NCBI RefSeq assembly: GCF_001905735.1
Contig: NZ_LISW01000002.1
Span: 1,276,426-1,340,425, forward strand
Length of the DNA: 64,000 bases
Reading direction: 5' to 3'
Source of the DNA: Streptomyces sp. CB01249
Lineage (GTDB): Bacteria; Actinomycetota; Actinomycetes; Streptomycetales; Streptomycetaceae
A model generated the notes under the pieces. It saw nothing but the letters and a program-made list of their open reading frames with translations, searched no databases and was not told the DNA's origin. A program made the translations under genes and the position numbers. Shown piece after piece: positions 8,498-16,302 of the stretch (positions are counted from its first letter, which is position 1; each line of letters opens with the position of its first letter).

Positions 8498-10375
8498 TCA
8501 GGCCAGGCTCTCCCGCCAGGCGCGATGCAGGCCGGCGAAGCGGCCCGTACCCGCGATGAGCTCGGCCGGCGTGCCGTCCTCCACGATCCGGCCCCGCTCC
8601 ATCACGAGCACCCGGTCCGCGACCTCCACGGTCGAGAGCCGGTGCGCGATGACCACCGCGGTGCGGCCGTGCAGCACCGTGTCCATCGCCCGCTGCACCG
8701 CGCGCTCACCGGGGATGTCCAGCGAACTGGTCGCCTCGTCGAGGATCAGCACCGCCGGGTCGGCCAGCAGCGCCCGGGCGAACGCCACCAACTGCCGCTG
8801 CCCCGCCGAGATCCGGCCGCCCCGCTTGCGGACGTCGGTGTCGTAGCCGTCGGGCAGACCGGTGATGAAGTCGTGCGCGCCGATCGCCTTCGCGGCCCGC
8901 TCGATCTCCTCCCGGCCCGCCTCCGGGCGGCCGATCGCGATGTTCTCCGCGACCGTCCCGGAGAACAGGAACGCCTCCTGGGTCACCATCACCACCCCGC
9001 GCCGCAGCTCGGGCGTGGCCAGGTCGCGCAGGTCGGTGCCGTCCAGCAGGACCCGGCCCGCGCTCGGGTCGTAGAACCGGGCCAGCAGCTTGGCGAGCGT
9101 CGACTTGCCGGCCCCCGTGGAGCCGACCACGGCCACCGTCTGCCCGGCCGGGATCGTCAGGTCGAACGGGGGCAGCACCTCGCCGCCCGTCCGGTATCCG
9201 AAGCTCACCGCGTCGAAGACCACCTCGCGGCCCGGCTGGTCACCGGTCCTGGCGGGCAGCTCCACGGGCTCCAGCGCCTCCGGGACCGTCGGCGCCTGGG
9301 CCAGCAGCCCGGCGATCTTCGTCAGCGAGGCCGCCGCGGACTCGAAGGAGTTGAGGAACATGCTGAGCCGGTCGATCGGGTCGTACAGCCGCCGCAGATA
9401 GAGAACCACCGCGGCCAGCACCCCCAGCGCGAGACCGCCGTCCGCCACCCGGTAGGCGCCCCACAGCACGATTCCGGCCACCGCCGTGTTGGCGACGAGC
9501 CGCGAGCCGACGACGTAGCGCGCGTTCTCCAGCATCGCGGCGCCGTTGGCGGCCCGGTGACGCGTGTTCAGTTCCAGGAACGCCGCGTCGTTCACCGGCT
9601 CGCGGCGGAACGCCTGGACGGGCCGGATGCCGTTCATGGTCTCCGCGAACTTCACGATCACCGTGGCGATCGCCGTCGAGCGGGCGGCGAAGATCACCGA
9701 GGAGCGCTTCCGGTAGAGCCGCACCAGCAGATACAGCGGCAGGAAGGACGCCAGCGCCGCCGCGCCCGTCGCCAGGTCCAGCCAGAGCAGCACCACGGCG
9801 ATGGAGGCGAACGACAGCACGATGTGGATCAGCTCCTGGAGCCCCTCGTCCAGCAGCTCCCGCAGCGACTCCAGGTCGGTCGTGGAGCGCGAGATCAGCC
9901 GCCCCGAGGTGTACCGCTCGTGGAAGTCCACGCTCAGCGCCTGCGCATGGCGGAAGATCCGGCCGCGCAGGTCGAGCAGGACGTTCTGGCTGACCTGCGC
10001 GGAAAGCCGGATGAACGCGTACTGGAGGAGGCCCGCGGCCACCGCGCACAGCGCGTAGCCCAGCGCCACGGCGATCAGCGGCCCGTAGTCGTCGTCGCGG
10101 AAGGCGGGCACCCCGCTGTCGATGGCGTACGCCACCAGCAGCGGCCCGGCCTGCACCGCGGCCTGCTGCAACAGGATGGCCAGGGCGGACGCGGCGACCC
10201 GCCCCCGCATCGGCCGCAGCAGCGAGGCGAGCAGCTGCCCGGTGGCGCCGCGCGGGGTCGGCAGGTCGTCGCGGTCGAAGGGGTCCCCGGCCGCCGCGTC
10301 CGGCGCGGCCGCGCGCTCGTCCTCCTCGCCGGGTTCGGCGGGCTCGGCGGGCCGTCCGGTCGTCGTGCTGCTCAT
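8498..10375 (-). CDS. Heterodimeric ABC exporter half-transporter, subunit with the catalytic glutamate
   Basis: A 625-residue fusion of a six-helix exporter membrane domain (about 50-340) and a nucleotide-binding domain (about 370-620). Walker A is GSTGAGKST, the Q-loop VMVTQEAFLF, Walker B VLILDEATSSLD with the catalytic Glu, and the H-loop is intact. Its signature is ISAGQ rather than LSGGQ. The ATG overlaps the stop of the upstream partner by 4 nt (ATGA), so the two are translationally coupled. With the partner it makes one competent and one degenerate ATP site, as in TM287/288-type multidrug or lipid exporters. The substrate is unknown. Confidence 0.9.
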   Translation of the reverse strand: MSSTTTGRPAEPAEPGEEDERAAAPDAAAGDPFDRDDLPTPRGATGQLLASLLRPMRGRVAASALAILLQQAAVQAGPLLVAYAIDSGVPAFRDDDYGPLIAVALGYALCAVAAGLLQYAFIRLSAQVSQNVLLDLRGRIFRHAQALSVDFHERYTSGRLISRSTTDLESLRELLDEGLQELIHIVLSFASIAVVLLWLDLATGAAALASFLPLYLLVRLYRKRSSVIFAARSTAIATVIVKFAETMNGIRPVQAFRREPVNDAAFLELNTRHRAANGAAMLENARYVVGSRLVANTAVAGIVLWGAYRVADGGLALGVLAAVVLYLRRLYDPIDRLSMFLNSFESAAASLTKIAGLLAQAPTVPEALEPVELPARTGDQPGREVVFDAVSFGYRTGGEVLPPFDLTIPAGQTVAVVGSTGAGKSTLAKLLARFYDPSAGRVLLDGTDLRDLATPELRRGVVMVTQEAFLFSGTVAENIAIGRPEAGREEIERAAKAIGAHDFITGLPDGYDTDVRKRGGRISAGQRQLVAFARALLADPAVLILDEATSSLDIPGERAVQRAMDTVLHGRTAVVIAHRLSTVEVADRVLVMERGRIVEDGTPAELIAGTGRFAGLHRAWRESLA

Positions 10376-12261
10376 CGGGTGCTGCCCTCCTCGGCAGGGG
10401 CCTTCGCGCCCAGGGGTTCGGTGGGACCGGTGTCGGGGACGGGCTGCTCAGGTACGGGCTCCGCCTCCGCGTCGCCCGAAGTCTCCGCGTTGCCCGACGC
10501 GCCCGCCCCCGACATCAGCCAGGCGTACTCCGCGTTGGTGCGCAGGAGTTCCTGATGGGTGCCGACCGCGCTGATCCGGCCCCCGGACAGCAGCGCCACC
10601 CGGTCCGCGAGCATCACGGTCGACGGCCGGTGCGCGACCACCACCGCCGTGGTCTCCGCGAGGACCTGCCGGAGCGCCGCCTCCACCAGGGCCTCCGTGT
10701 GCACGTCGAGCGCGGAGAGCGGGTCGTCCAGGACCAGGAAGCGCGGCCGGCCCACCACCGCCCGGGCCAGGGCGAGGCGCTGGCGCTGGCCGCCGGACAG
10801 GCTCAGGCCCTGCTCGCCGACCTCCGTGCCGGTGCCCTGCGGCAGCTCGTGGACGAAACCGGCCTGGGCGACCGAGAGCGCCCGCAGCAACTCCTCCTCG
10901 CCGGCCTCCTCGTCGCCCATCAGCACGTTCTCGCCGACGCTCGCCGAGAAGAGCGTCGGCTCCTCGAACGCCACCGACACCAGCTCCCGCAGCCGGGCGC
11001 GCGGCATGGCGGAGATGTCCTCGCCGTCCAGCGTGATCCGCCCGGCCGTCGCCTCGTACAGCCGGGGCACCAGCGAGGTGAGCGTGGTCTTGCCGGACCC
11101 CGTCGCGCCGACCAGGGCCATCGTCTCGCCCGGCCGGATGCGCAGATCGATCCCGGCCAGCACGGGCGCCGAGCCCTCCTCCGCGTCGGGATAGCGGAAC
11201 TCGACGCCCTCGAAGACCATCCCGCCCGCCCCGGCGGTCCCGGGCGCGGCAGCCTGCCCGGTGTCCTCCTCCTCGGCGGCGTCCATCACCTCGAAGTACC
11301 GCTCGGTCGCCGTCGCCGCCTCCTGGCTCATCGCCAGCAGGAACCCGATGGACTCGACGGGCCAGCGCAGCGCGAGGGCCGTGGAGAGGAACGCGACCAG
11401 GGTGCCCGCCGACAGGTTGCCGTCGGCGACCTCGATCGTGCCGAACACCAGGGCGGCCCCGATGGCGAGTTCGGGGAGCGTGGTGATGAGGGTCCAGATC
11501 CGGGCGAGCAGCCGGGCCTTGACCAGCTCCGTGGTGCGCAGCTTCCCGGCGAGCGCCCGGAAGGCGGCGGCCTGGCTGCGGTGGCGTCCGAAGCCCTTGA
11601 TGATGCGGATGCCGAGCACGCTCTCCTCGACCACCGTGGTCAGGTCGCCGACCTGGTCCTGGGCGCGGCGCGCGACGTTCGCGTACTTCGCCTCGAACGC
11701 CGAGCAGATGATCACGAGCGGGACGACCGGGGCGAGCAGCACCAGGCCGAGCGTCCACTCCTGGGACAGCAGGACCACGAAGCCGACGAGGATCGTGGTC
11801 GCGTTGACCAGCAGGAAGGTCAGCGGGAAGGCCAGGAACATCCGGACCATCATCAGGTCGGTCGTCCCGCGCGACAGCAACTGCCCCGAGGGCCACCGGT
11901 CGTGGAAGGCCACCGGCAGCCGTTGCAGATGCCGGTACAGGTCCGCCCGCATCGACGCCTCGACCCCGGCCAGCGGACGCGCCACCAGCCACCGCCGCAC
12001 CCCGAACAGCACCGCCTCGGCGATGCCCAGGAGCAGCAGGTACAGCGCGCCGAGCCAGACCCCGCCCGGGTCCGCGTCCGCGACCGGGCCGTCCACGATC
12101 CACTTCAGGACGAGCGGGATCACCAGGCCCAGACAGGAGGCGACGATCCCCACCAGGGCGGCCCCGGAGAGCCGTGCCCGTACCGGCTTCACGTACGGCC
12201 ACAACCGCAACAGCGAGCGCACGGCCGACCGGTCCTTGGGTTCTACATGTTCCTGGCGCAT
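10372..12261 (-). CDS. Heterodimeric ABC exporter half-transporter, degenerate-site subunit
   Basis: About 629 residues: exporter membrane domain (about 40-320) and nucleotide-binding domain (about 360-590). Walker A is GATGSGKTT and the signature LSGGQRQR is canonical. The Q-loop Gln is Glu (VAFEEPTLF) and the catalytic Glu after Walker B is Asp (FLVLDDPLSALD). The C-terminal tail is rich in Ala, Glu and Pro. ATG at MRQEHVEP is chosen because homology starts near it; no strong ribosome site is visible, and an internal GTG (VRSLLRLWP) is an alternative. It is the first gene of the pair and is divergent from the ABC-2 operon. Confidence 0.88.
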   Translation of the reverse strand: MRQEHVEPKDRSAVRSLLRLWPYVKPVRARLSGAALVGIVASCLGLVIPLVLKWIVDGPVADADPGGVWLGALYLLLLGIAEAVLFGVRRWLVARPLAGVEASMRADLYRHLQRLPVAFHDRWPSGQLLSRGTTDLMMVRMFLAFPLTFLLVNATTILVGFVVLLSQEWTLGLVLLAPVVPLVIICSAFEAKYANVARRAQDQVGDLTTVVEESVLGIRIIKGFGRHRSQAAAFRALAGKLRTTELVKARLLARIWTLITTLPELAIGAALVFGTIEVADGNLSAGTLVAFLSTALALRWPVESIGFLLAMSQEAATATERYFEVMDAAEEEDTGQAAAPGTAGAGGMVFEGVEFRYPDAEEGSAPVLAGIDLRIRPGETMALVGATGSGKTTLTSLVPRLYEATAGRITLDGEDISAMPRARLRELVSVAFEEPTLFSASVGENVLMGDEEAGEEELLRALSVAQAGFVHELPQGTGTEVGEQGLSLSGGQRQRLALARAVVGRPRFLVLDDPLSALDVHTEALVEAALRQVLAETTAVVVAHRPSTVMLADRVALLSGGRISAVGTHQELLRTNAEYAWLMSGAGASGNAETSGDAEAEPVPEQPVPDTGPTEPLGAKAPAEEGSTR

Positions 12262-12440
12262 CAGGGAGGAGCCTACGGTCCGTCCGGATATCGGTCCTGC
12301 GGTTTTATCCCGCCACAGCACGCGCCCGCGGACCCCCTGAACCCCCTAGGGGTCGTACGGGACATCAACCGATCGGCCGATGCCGGTTCGAGCGCGATGG
12401 CCGATACCGGGGCGGGCCCGGCGGGCCGATGCTCGGTGCC

Positions 12441-13370
12441 ATGGCAATCATCGAAGCGAACGGGGTGCGCAAGTCCTACGCCGGCCGCCCCGTGGTCGAC
12501 GGGGTCACCTTCGCCGTCGACGAGGGGGAGATCTTCGGGATTCTCGGCCCCAACGGCGCGGGCAAGACCACCACCGTCGAGTGCGTCGCGGGCCTGCGGG
12601 TCCCCGACGCGGGCACCGTCCGGGTCGCCGGGCTGGACCCGGTCGCCGACCGCGACCGGGTGACCGGACTGCTCGGCACCCAGCTCCAGGAGAGCGAACT
12701 CCAGACCAAGATCACCGTACGCGAGGCCCTGGACCTGTACAGCGCCTTCTACCCCCGGCCCGCCGACTGGCGCCCGCTCGCCGAACGGCTCGGCCTGGAC
12801 GGCAAGCTGGACACCCGCTTCCACCGGCTCTCCGGCGGCCAGAAGCAGCGCCTGTCCATCGCGCTCGCCCTCGTCGGCCGGCCCCGCGTGGTCATCCTGG
12901 ACGAGCTGACCACCGGCCTCGACCCGCGGGCCCGGCGCGACACCTGGCAGCTGATCGAGGACATCCGGGACGGCGGCGTCACCGTCGTGCTCGTCACCCA
13001 CTTCATGGAGGAGGCCCAGCGCCTCTGCGACCGCATCGCCGTCATCGACCGGGGGCGCGTCGTCGCGCTCGACACCCCGGCCGGTCTCGTCGCCGGCGCC
13101 GACGGCTCCACCGTCATCTCCTTCACGCCCTCCGCACCGCTGCCCGAGGCCGAACTCGCGGGCCTGCCCGGCGCGGTGTCGTACGAGACCGAGGGCGGCC
13201 GGGTCGTCATCAACGGCACCGACGAGACCGTCAACGCCGTGATCTCGCTGCTGGCCCGGCTCCGCGTCACCGCCCACCGCCTGCGCGTCTCCGAGGCCAC
13301 CCTGGACGACGCCTTCCTCGACCTCACCGGCCCCGCCGACGGGCCCGGCCGCACAGAACGGGCAGCCTGA
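12441..13370 (+). CDS. ABC-2 type (DrrA-like) ATP-binding protein
   Basis: A 309-residue ATPase of a drug or antibiotic type exporter. Walker A GPNGAGKTT, signature LSGGQKQR, Walker B VVILDELTTGLDPRARR and H-loop VTHF are all intact. The C-terminal 80 residues form the accessory domain common to DrrA/CcmA-type ATPases. ATG at MAIIEANGVRKSY; an in-frame ATG four codons earlier is possible. No ribosome site is apparent, so a leaderless or short-leader message is likely. The permease begins 1 nt after the stop, and the two-component system follows on the same strand. Confidence 0.9.
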   Translation: MAIIEANGVRKSYAGRPVVDGVTFAVDEGEIFGILGPNGAGKTTTVECVAGLRVPDAGTVRVAGLDPVADRDRVTGLLGTQLQESELQTKITVREALDLYSAFYPRPADWRPLAERLGLDGKLDTRFHRLSGGQKQRLSIALALVGRPRVVILDELTTGLDPRARRDTWQLIEDIRDGGVTVVLVTHFMEEAQRLCDRIAVIDRGRVVALDTPAGLVAGADGSTVISFTPSAPLPEAELAGLPGAVSYETEGGRVVINGTDETVNAVISLLARLRVTAHRLRVSEATLDDAFLDLTGPADGPGRTERAA

Positions 13371-13371
13371 G

Positions 13372-14169
13372 ATGGCCACAGCGCACACCGCACCCACCGC
13401 CCCCGCCGCCGCGCCCCGCACCGCCGTGCCCGGCGCGACGCTCGCCGTCCTCAAGGCGGAGACCCGGCTCTTCCTGCGCGAACCGGGCAGCCTGTTCTGG
13501 ATCGTGGTCTTCCCGACCGTGCTCCTGACGATCCTCGGCTTCGTCCCCTCCTTCCGGGCGCACGACGACGGACTCGGCGGCCGTCGCGTCATCGACCTGT
13601 ACGTGCCCGTCGCGGTGCTGCTCGCCCTGATCATGTCCGGGCTCCAGGCGATGCCGCCCGTCCTCACCGGCTACCGCGAACGCGGCATCCTGCGCCGGAT
13701 GTCCACCACACCGGTGCGGCCCTCCGCGCTGCTCGGCGCGCAGATCGCCCTGCACGGCGCGGCCGCGCTCGTCTCCGCCCTGCTGGTCGTCGCCGTGGGC
13801 CGGATCGCCTACGGGGTGCGGCTGCCGGACCAGCCGTTCGGCTATCTGCTGGCGCTACTGCTCGCGGTCGCCTGCGTCCTCGCCATCGGCTCGCTGATCT
13901 GCGCGCTCTCGCGTACGACGAAGATCGCCGCCGCCGCGGGCTCGCTCGTCTACTTCTCCATGATGTTCACGGCGGGCGTCTGGGTCCCCGTTCAGGCCAT
14001 GCCCGACGCGCTGCGCCGCGTCGTCCAGGCCACCCCCTTCGGCGCCGCGTCCCAGGCCCTGGACCAGGCCGCCCGGGGCGACTGGCCCGCCCTGGCCTAC
14101 CTCGGGGCGGTCGCCGCCTGGGCCCTCGCGGCCGGGTGGACCGCGATCCGCACGTTCCGGTGGCAGTAG
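13372..14169 (+). CDS. ABC-2 type transporter permease
   Basis: A 265-residue membrane protein of the DrrB type, with an Ala/Pro-rich N-terminus and six predicted helices (for example WIVVFPTVLLTILGF and LLALLLAVACVLAIG). It pairs with the ATPase ending 1 nt upstream, which implies coupled translation. The two-component system starting 21 nt later probably senses stress relieved by this exporter. The substrate is not deducible. Confidence 0.9.
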   Translation: MATAHTAPTAPAAAPRTAVPGATLAVLKAETRLFLREPGSLFWIVVFPTVLLTILGFVPSFRAHDDGLGGRRVIDLYVPVAVLLALIMSGLQAMPPVLTGYRERGILRRMSTTPVRPSALLGAQIALHGAAALVSALLVVAVGRIAYGVRLPDQPFGYLLALLLAVACVLAIGSLICALSRTTKIAAAAGSLVYFSMMFTAGVWVPVQAMPDALRRVVQATPFGAASQALDQAARGDWPALAYLGAVAAWALAAGWTAIRTFRWQ

Positions 14170-14190
14170 GGCCTTGGGAGACTTCCCCGC

Positions 14191-15456
14191 ATGAGCGCAC
14201 ACGTCACGACGGCGGAGCAGTGGTGGGGGCGGTTCTTCCGCTACGGCCCGTACGGGCTGCTCGGCCTGGCCGCCGTCGTCTCGGCCGTCACCCGGAACCT
14301 CGTCATGTCCCCGGCCGACGAGCGCGTCGCCGTGGTGCTCCTCCCGGCGGCGCTCGGGCTCCAGCTGTGGTGGTCCCGCACCGCGTCCGGCGCCGGACCG
14401 AGGGCGAGCGTCTGCTACTTCGGCGCCCGCACCCTGCTCGCCTTCGGGCTCACCTGGTGCAACCCCTTCTTCTCCATCTACGCGGTGTTCGGCTACTTCG
14501 ACGCCGGCCGGGTCCTCCCGCAACGCGCCTTCCGGCCCGGGCTGCTGGCGGTCGCGGTCATCATGGCGGGCGCGCAGAGCGGCAGCCCCCTGCCGCCCGC
14601 CACCCTGATGAACTGGATCGTCTTCGGCGTCGTCCTCGCCGTCCACGCCACGCTCACCATGGTCTTCGCCCAGATCGGGGAGCGGGAGGCCGACCAGGAC
14701 CGGTCCAGGAACGCGACCATCACCGCACTGGAGACCGCCAACGCCCGCCTGGAACAGGCCCTCGCGGAGAACGCCGGGCTGCACGCCCAACTCCTCGTCC
14801 AGGCCCGCGAGGCCGGGGTGGCCGACGAGCGGAGCCGGCTGGCCGCCGAGATCCACGACACCATCGCCCAGGGACTCACCGGCATCATCGCCCAGCTCCA
14901 GGCCGCCACCTCCACCGGTGACACCGACCCGGACCTCGCCCGCGAACACCTCGTACGGGCCGCCGCCCTCGCCCGGCACAGCCTCGGCGAGGCCCGCCGA
15001 TCGGTGCACAACCTGCTGCCCGCGGCCCTCGAACACGACGACCTGCCCGGCGCGCTCAAGAAGACCGTCGCCACCTGGTCCCGGCGCACCGGGGTGCGCG
15101 CCGAGTTCACCGTCACCGGCACCGTCGCACCCCTGCACGACGAGGTCGGCGCCACCCTGCTCCGCATAGCCGAGGAGGCCCTGGCCAACGCGGCCCGGCA
15201 CGCCCGGGCGTCCCGGGCCGGGGTCACCCTGTCGTACATGGGCGACGAGATCACGCTCGACGTCCGCGACGACGGGCGCGGCTTCGACCCGGCCGCGCTG
15301 CCCCCGTACCGGGGTGCGGGCGGATTCGGCCTCGGCGGCATGCGCTCGCGCGCCGAACGCATCGCGGGCACCGTCGAGGTGGAGACCGGACCCGGCCTCG
15401 GCACCGCGGTCAGCGCCCGCGTCCCACTGGTGCCGCAAGCTCAGGGCGTGCTTTGA
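14191..15456 (+). CDS. Two-component sensor histidine kinase (HisKA_3/NarL-type)
   Basis: A 421-residue kinase with about five N-terminal helices (residues 20-165), a coiled linker (165-210), the HisKA_3 phosphoacceptor in EIHDTIAQGLTGI (His222) and an HATPase domain with N-box EEALANAARHA and G-boxes DDGRGFDP and GGFGLGGM. ATG with GGGAG 10 nt upstream. It is downstream of an ABC-2 transporter and upstream of a LuxR-type regulator. The final five codons and the TGA are contributed by the left arm of the palindromic element at 15441-15620, so the natural C-terminus may have been changed by that insertion. Confidence 0.92.
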   Translation: MSAHVTTAEQWWGRFFRYGPYGLLGLAAVVSAVTRNLVMSPADERVAVVLLPAALGLQLWWSRTASGAGPRASVCYFGARTLLAFGLTWCNPFFSIYAVFGYFDAGRVLPQRAFRPGLLAVAVIMAGAQSGSPLPPATLMNWIVFGVVLAVHATLTMVFAQIGEREADQDRSRNATITALETANARLEQALAENAGLHAQLLVQAREAGVADERSRLAAEIHDTIAQGLTGIIAQLQAATSTGDTDPDLAREHLVRAAALARHSLGEARRSVHNLLPAALEHDDLPGALKKTVATWSRRTGVRAEFTVTGTVAPLHDEVGATLLRIAEEALANAARHARASRAGVTLSYMGDEITLDVRDDGRGFDPAALPPYRGAGGFGLGGMRSRAERIAGTVEVETGPGLGTAVSARVPLVPQAQGVL

Positions 15457-15620
15457 AAGTACCGCCTGCCGGGCGGCGTCTGGCACGCACGCTCGCGGCG
15501 TTGCCGAAAAGCCCTGGTAGCTCCGCTACAAGGACTTCCCGGCGCCTTGCGATCGCACGCACCAGACGCCGCCCGGCCCGCCCTTCGGGCGGACGGCGCT
15601 ACTTCCAAAGCACGCCCTGA
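15441..15620. repeat. 180-bp palindromic element, copy 1 (MITE/REP-like)
   Basis: The left arm from TCAGGGCGTGCTTTG (15441) is matched by its complement ending CACGCCCTGA (15620). The inner arms GGGCGGCGTCTGG and CCAGACGCCGCCC pair perfectly. The right arm carries an extra mini-hairpin (CCGCCC-TTC-GGGCGG, about 15575-15593) absent from the left arm. The centre is GTAGC-TCC-GCTAC. The core between GGCACGC and CGCACGCACC aligns with copy 2 at 21476-21644. It lies between kinase and regulator genes and provides the kinase stop codon. No transposase is nearby. Confidence 0.8.
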
Positions 15621-15630
15621 ACCCGTCCCG

Positions 15631-15636
15631 TACGGT
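15631..15636 (+). promoter_or_regulatory. Possible leaderless -10 box of the response regulator
   Basis: TACGGT lies 7 nt before the ATG, with no ribosome site between, fitting leaderless transcription (TANNNT). No good -35 is seen; the upstream DNA is the palindromic element. An independent promoter would uncouple the regulator from the kinase. Confidence 0.45.
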
Positions 15637-15643
15637 GTCCGTC

Positions 15644-16294
15644 ATGGACCGGGAACCCGCGCGCGTCATCACCCTGATCGTCGTCGACGACCACCCCGTC
15701 GTACGGGACGGGCTGCGCGGGATGTTCGCCTCCGCACCGGAGTTCCGGGTGCTCGGTGAGGCGGCCGACGGGGTCGAGGGCGTCGAGATGGCCTTCCGGC
15801 TCGACCCCGACGTGGTGCTCATGGACCTGCGCATGCCGGGCGGCGGCGGGGTCGCCGCGATCACCGAGCTGACCCGGCGCGGCGCCCGCTCCAAGGTCCT
15901 CGTCCTCACCACGTACGACACCGACTCCGACACCCTCCCCGCGATCGAGGCGGGCGCGACCGGCTACCTCCTCAAGGACGCGCCCCGCGAGGAGCTGTTC
16001 ACCGCCGTCCGGGCCGCCGCCGAGGGACGGACCGTCCTCTCACCGGCCGTCGCCTCGCGCCTCGTCTCCGCGGTCCGCGCCCCGGCCGCCGCCGGCAACG
16101 AGACCCTGTCCGCCCGCGAGCGCGAGGTGCTGGGGCTCGTCGCCCGGGGCACCTCCAACCGGGAGATCGCCGCCGAGCTGTTCATCAGCGAGGCCACCGT
16201 GAAGACCCACCTCACCCACCTCTTCGCCAAGCTCGGCGTCAAGGACCGCGCCGCCGCCGTCGCGACGGGCTACGACCGCGGCATCCTCGGTTAG
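15644..16294 (+). CDS. NarL/LuxR-family response regulator
   Basis: A 216-residue regulator. The receiver domain (about 8-125) has the acidic pair VVDDHP, phosphoacceptor Asp61 in VLMDLRMPG, Thr in VLTTYDTD and Lys in LLKDAPREE. The C-terminal helix-turn-helix (about 150-212) begins LSAREREVLGLVARG and includes ATVKTHLTHLFAKLGV. Cognate partner of the kinase upstream, probably controlling the adjacent ABC-2 exporter. ATG chosen; a GTG three codons earlier is possible. It converges on glgX with only 8 nt between the stop codons. Confidence 0.92.
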   Translation: MDREPARVITLIVVDDHPVVRDGLRGMFASAPEFRVLGEAADGVEGVEMAFRLDPDVVLMDLRMPGGGGVAAITELTRRGARSKVLVLTTYDTDSDTLPAIEAGATGYLLKDAPREELFTAVRAAAEGRTVLSPAVASRLVSAVRAPAAAGNETLSAREREVLGLVARGTSNREIAAELFISEATVKTHLTHLFAKLGVKDRAAAVATGYDRGILG

Positions 16295-16302
16295 CGCGCC
16301 CC

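Noticed and set aside
8287..8559. 90-codon open frame upstream of the protease
   Set aside because: It runs through the exporter terminator and lacks a ribosome site.
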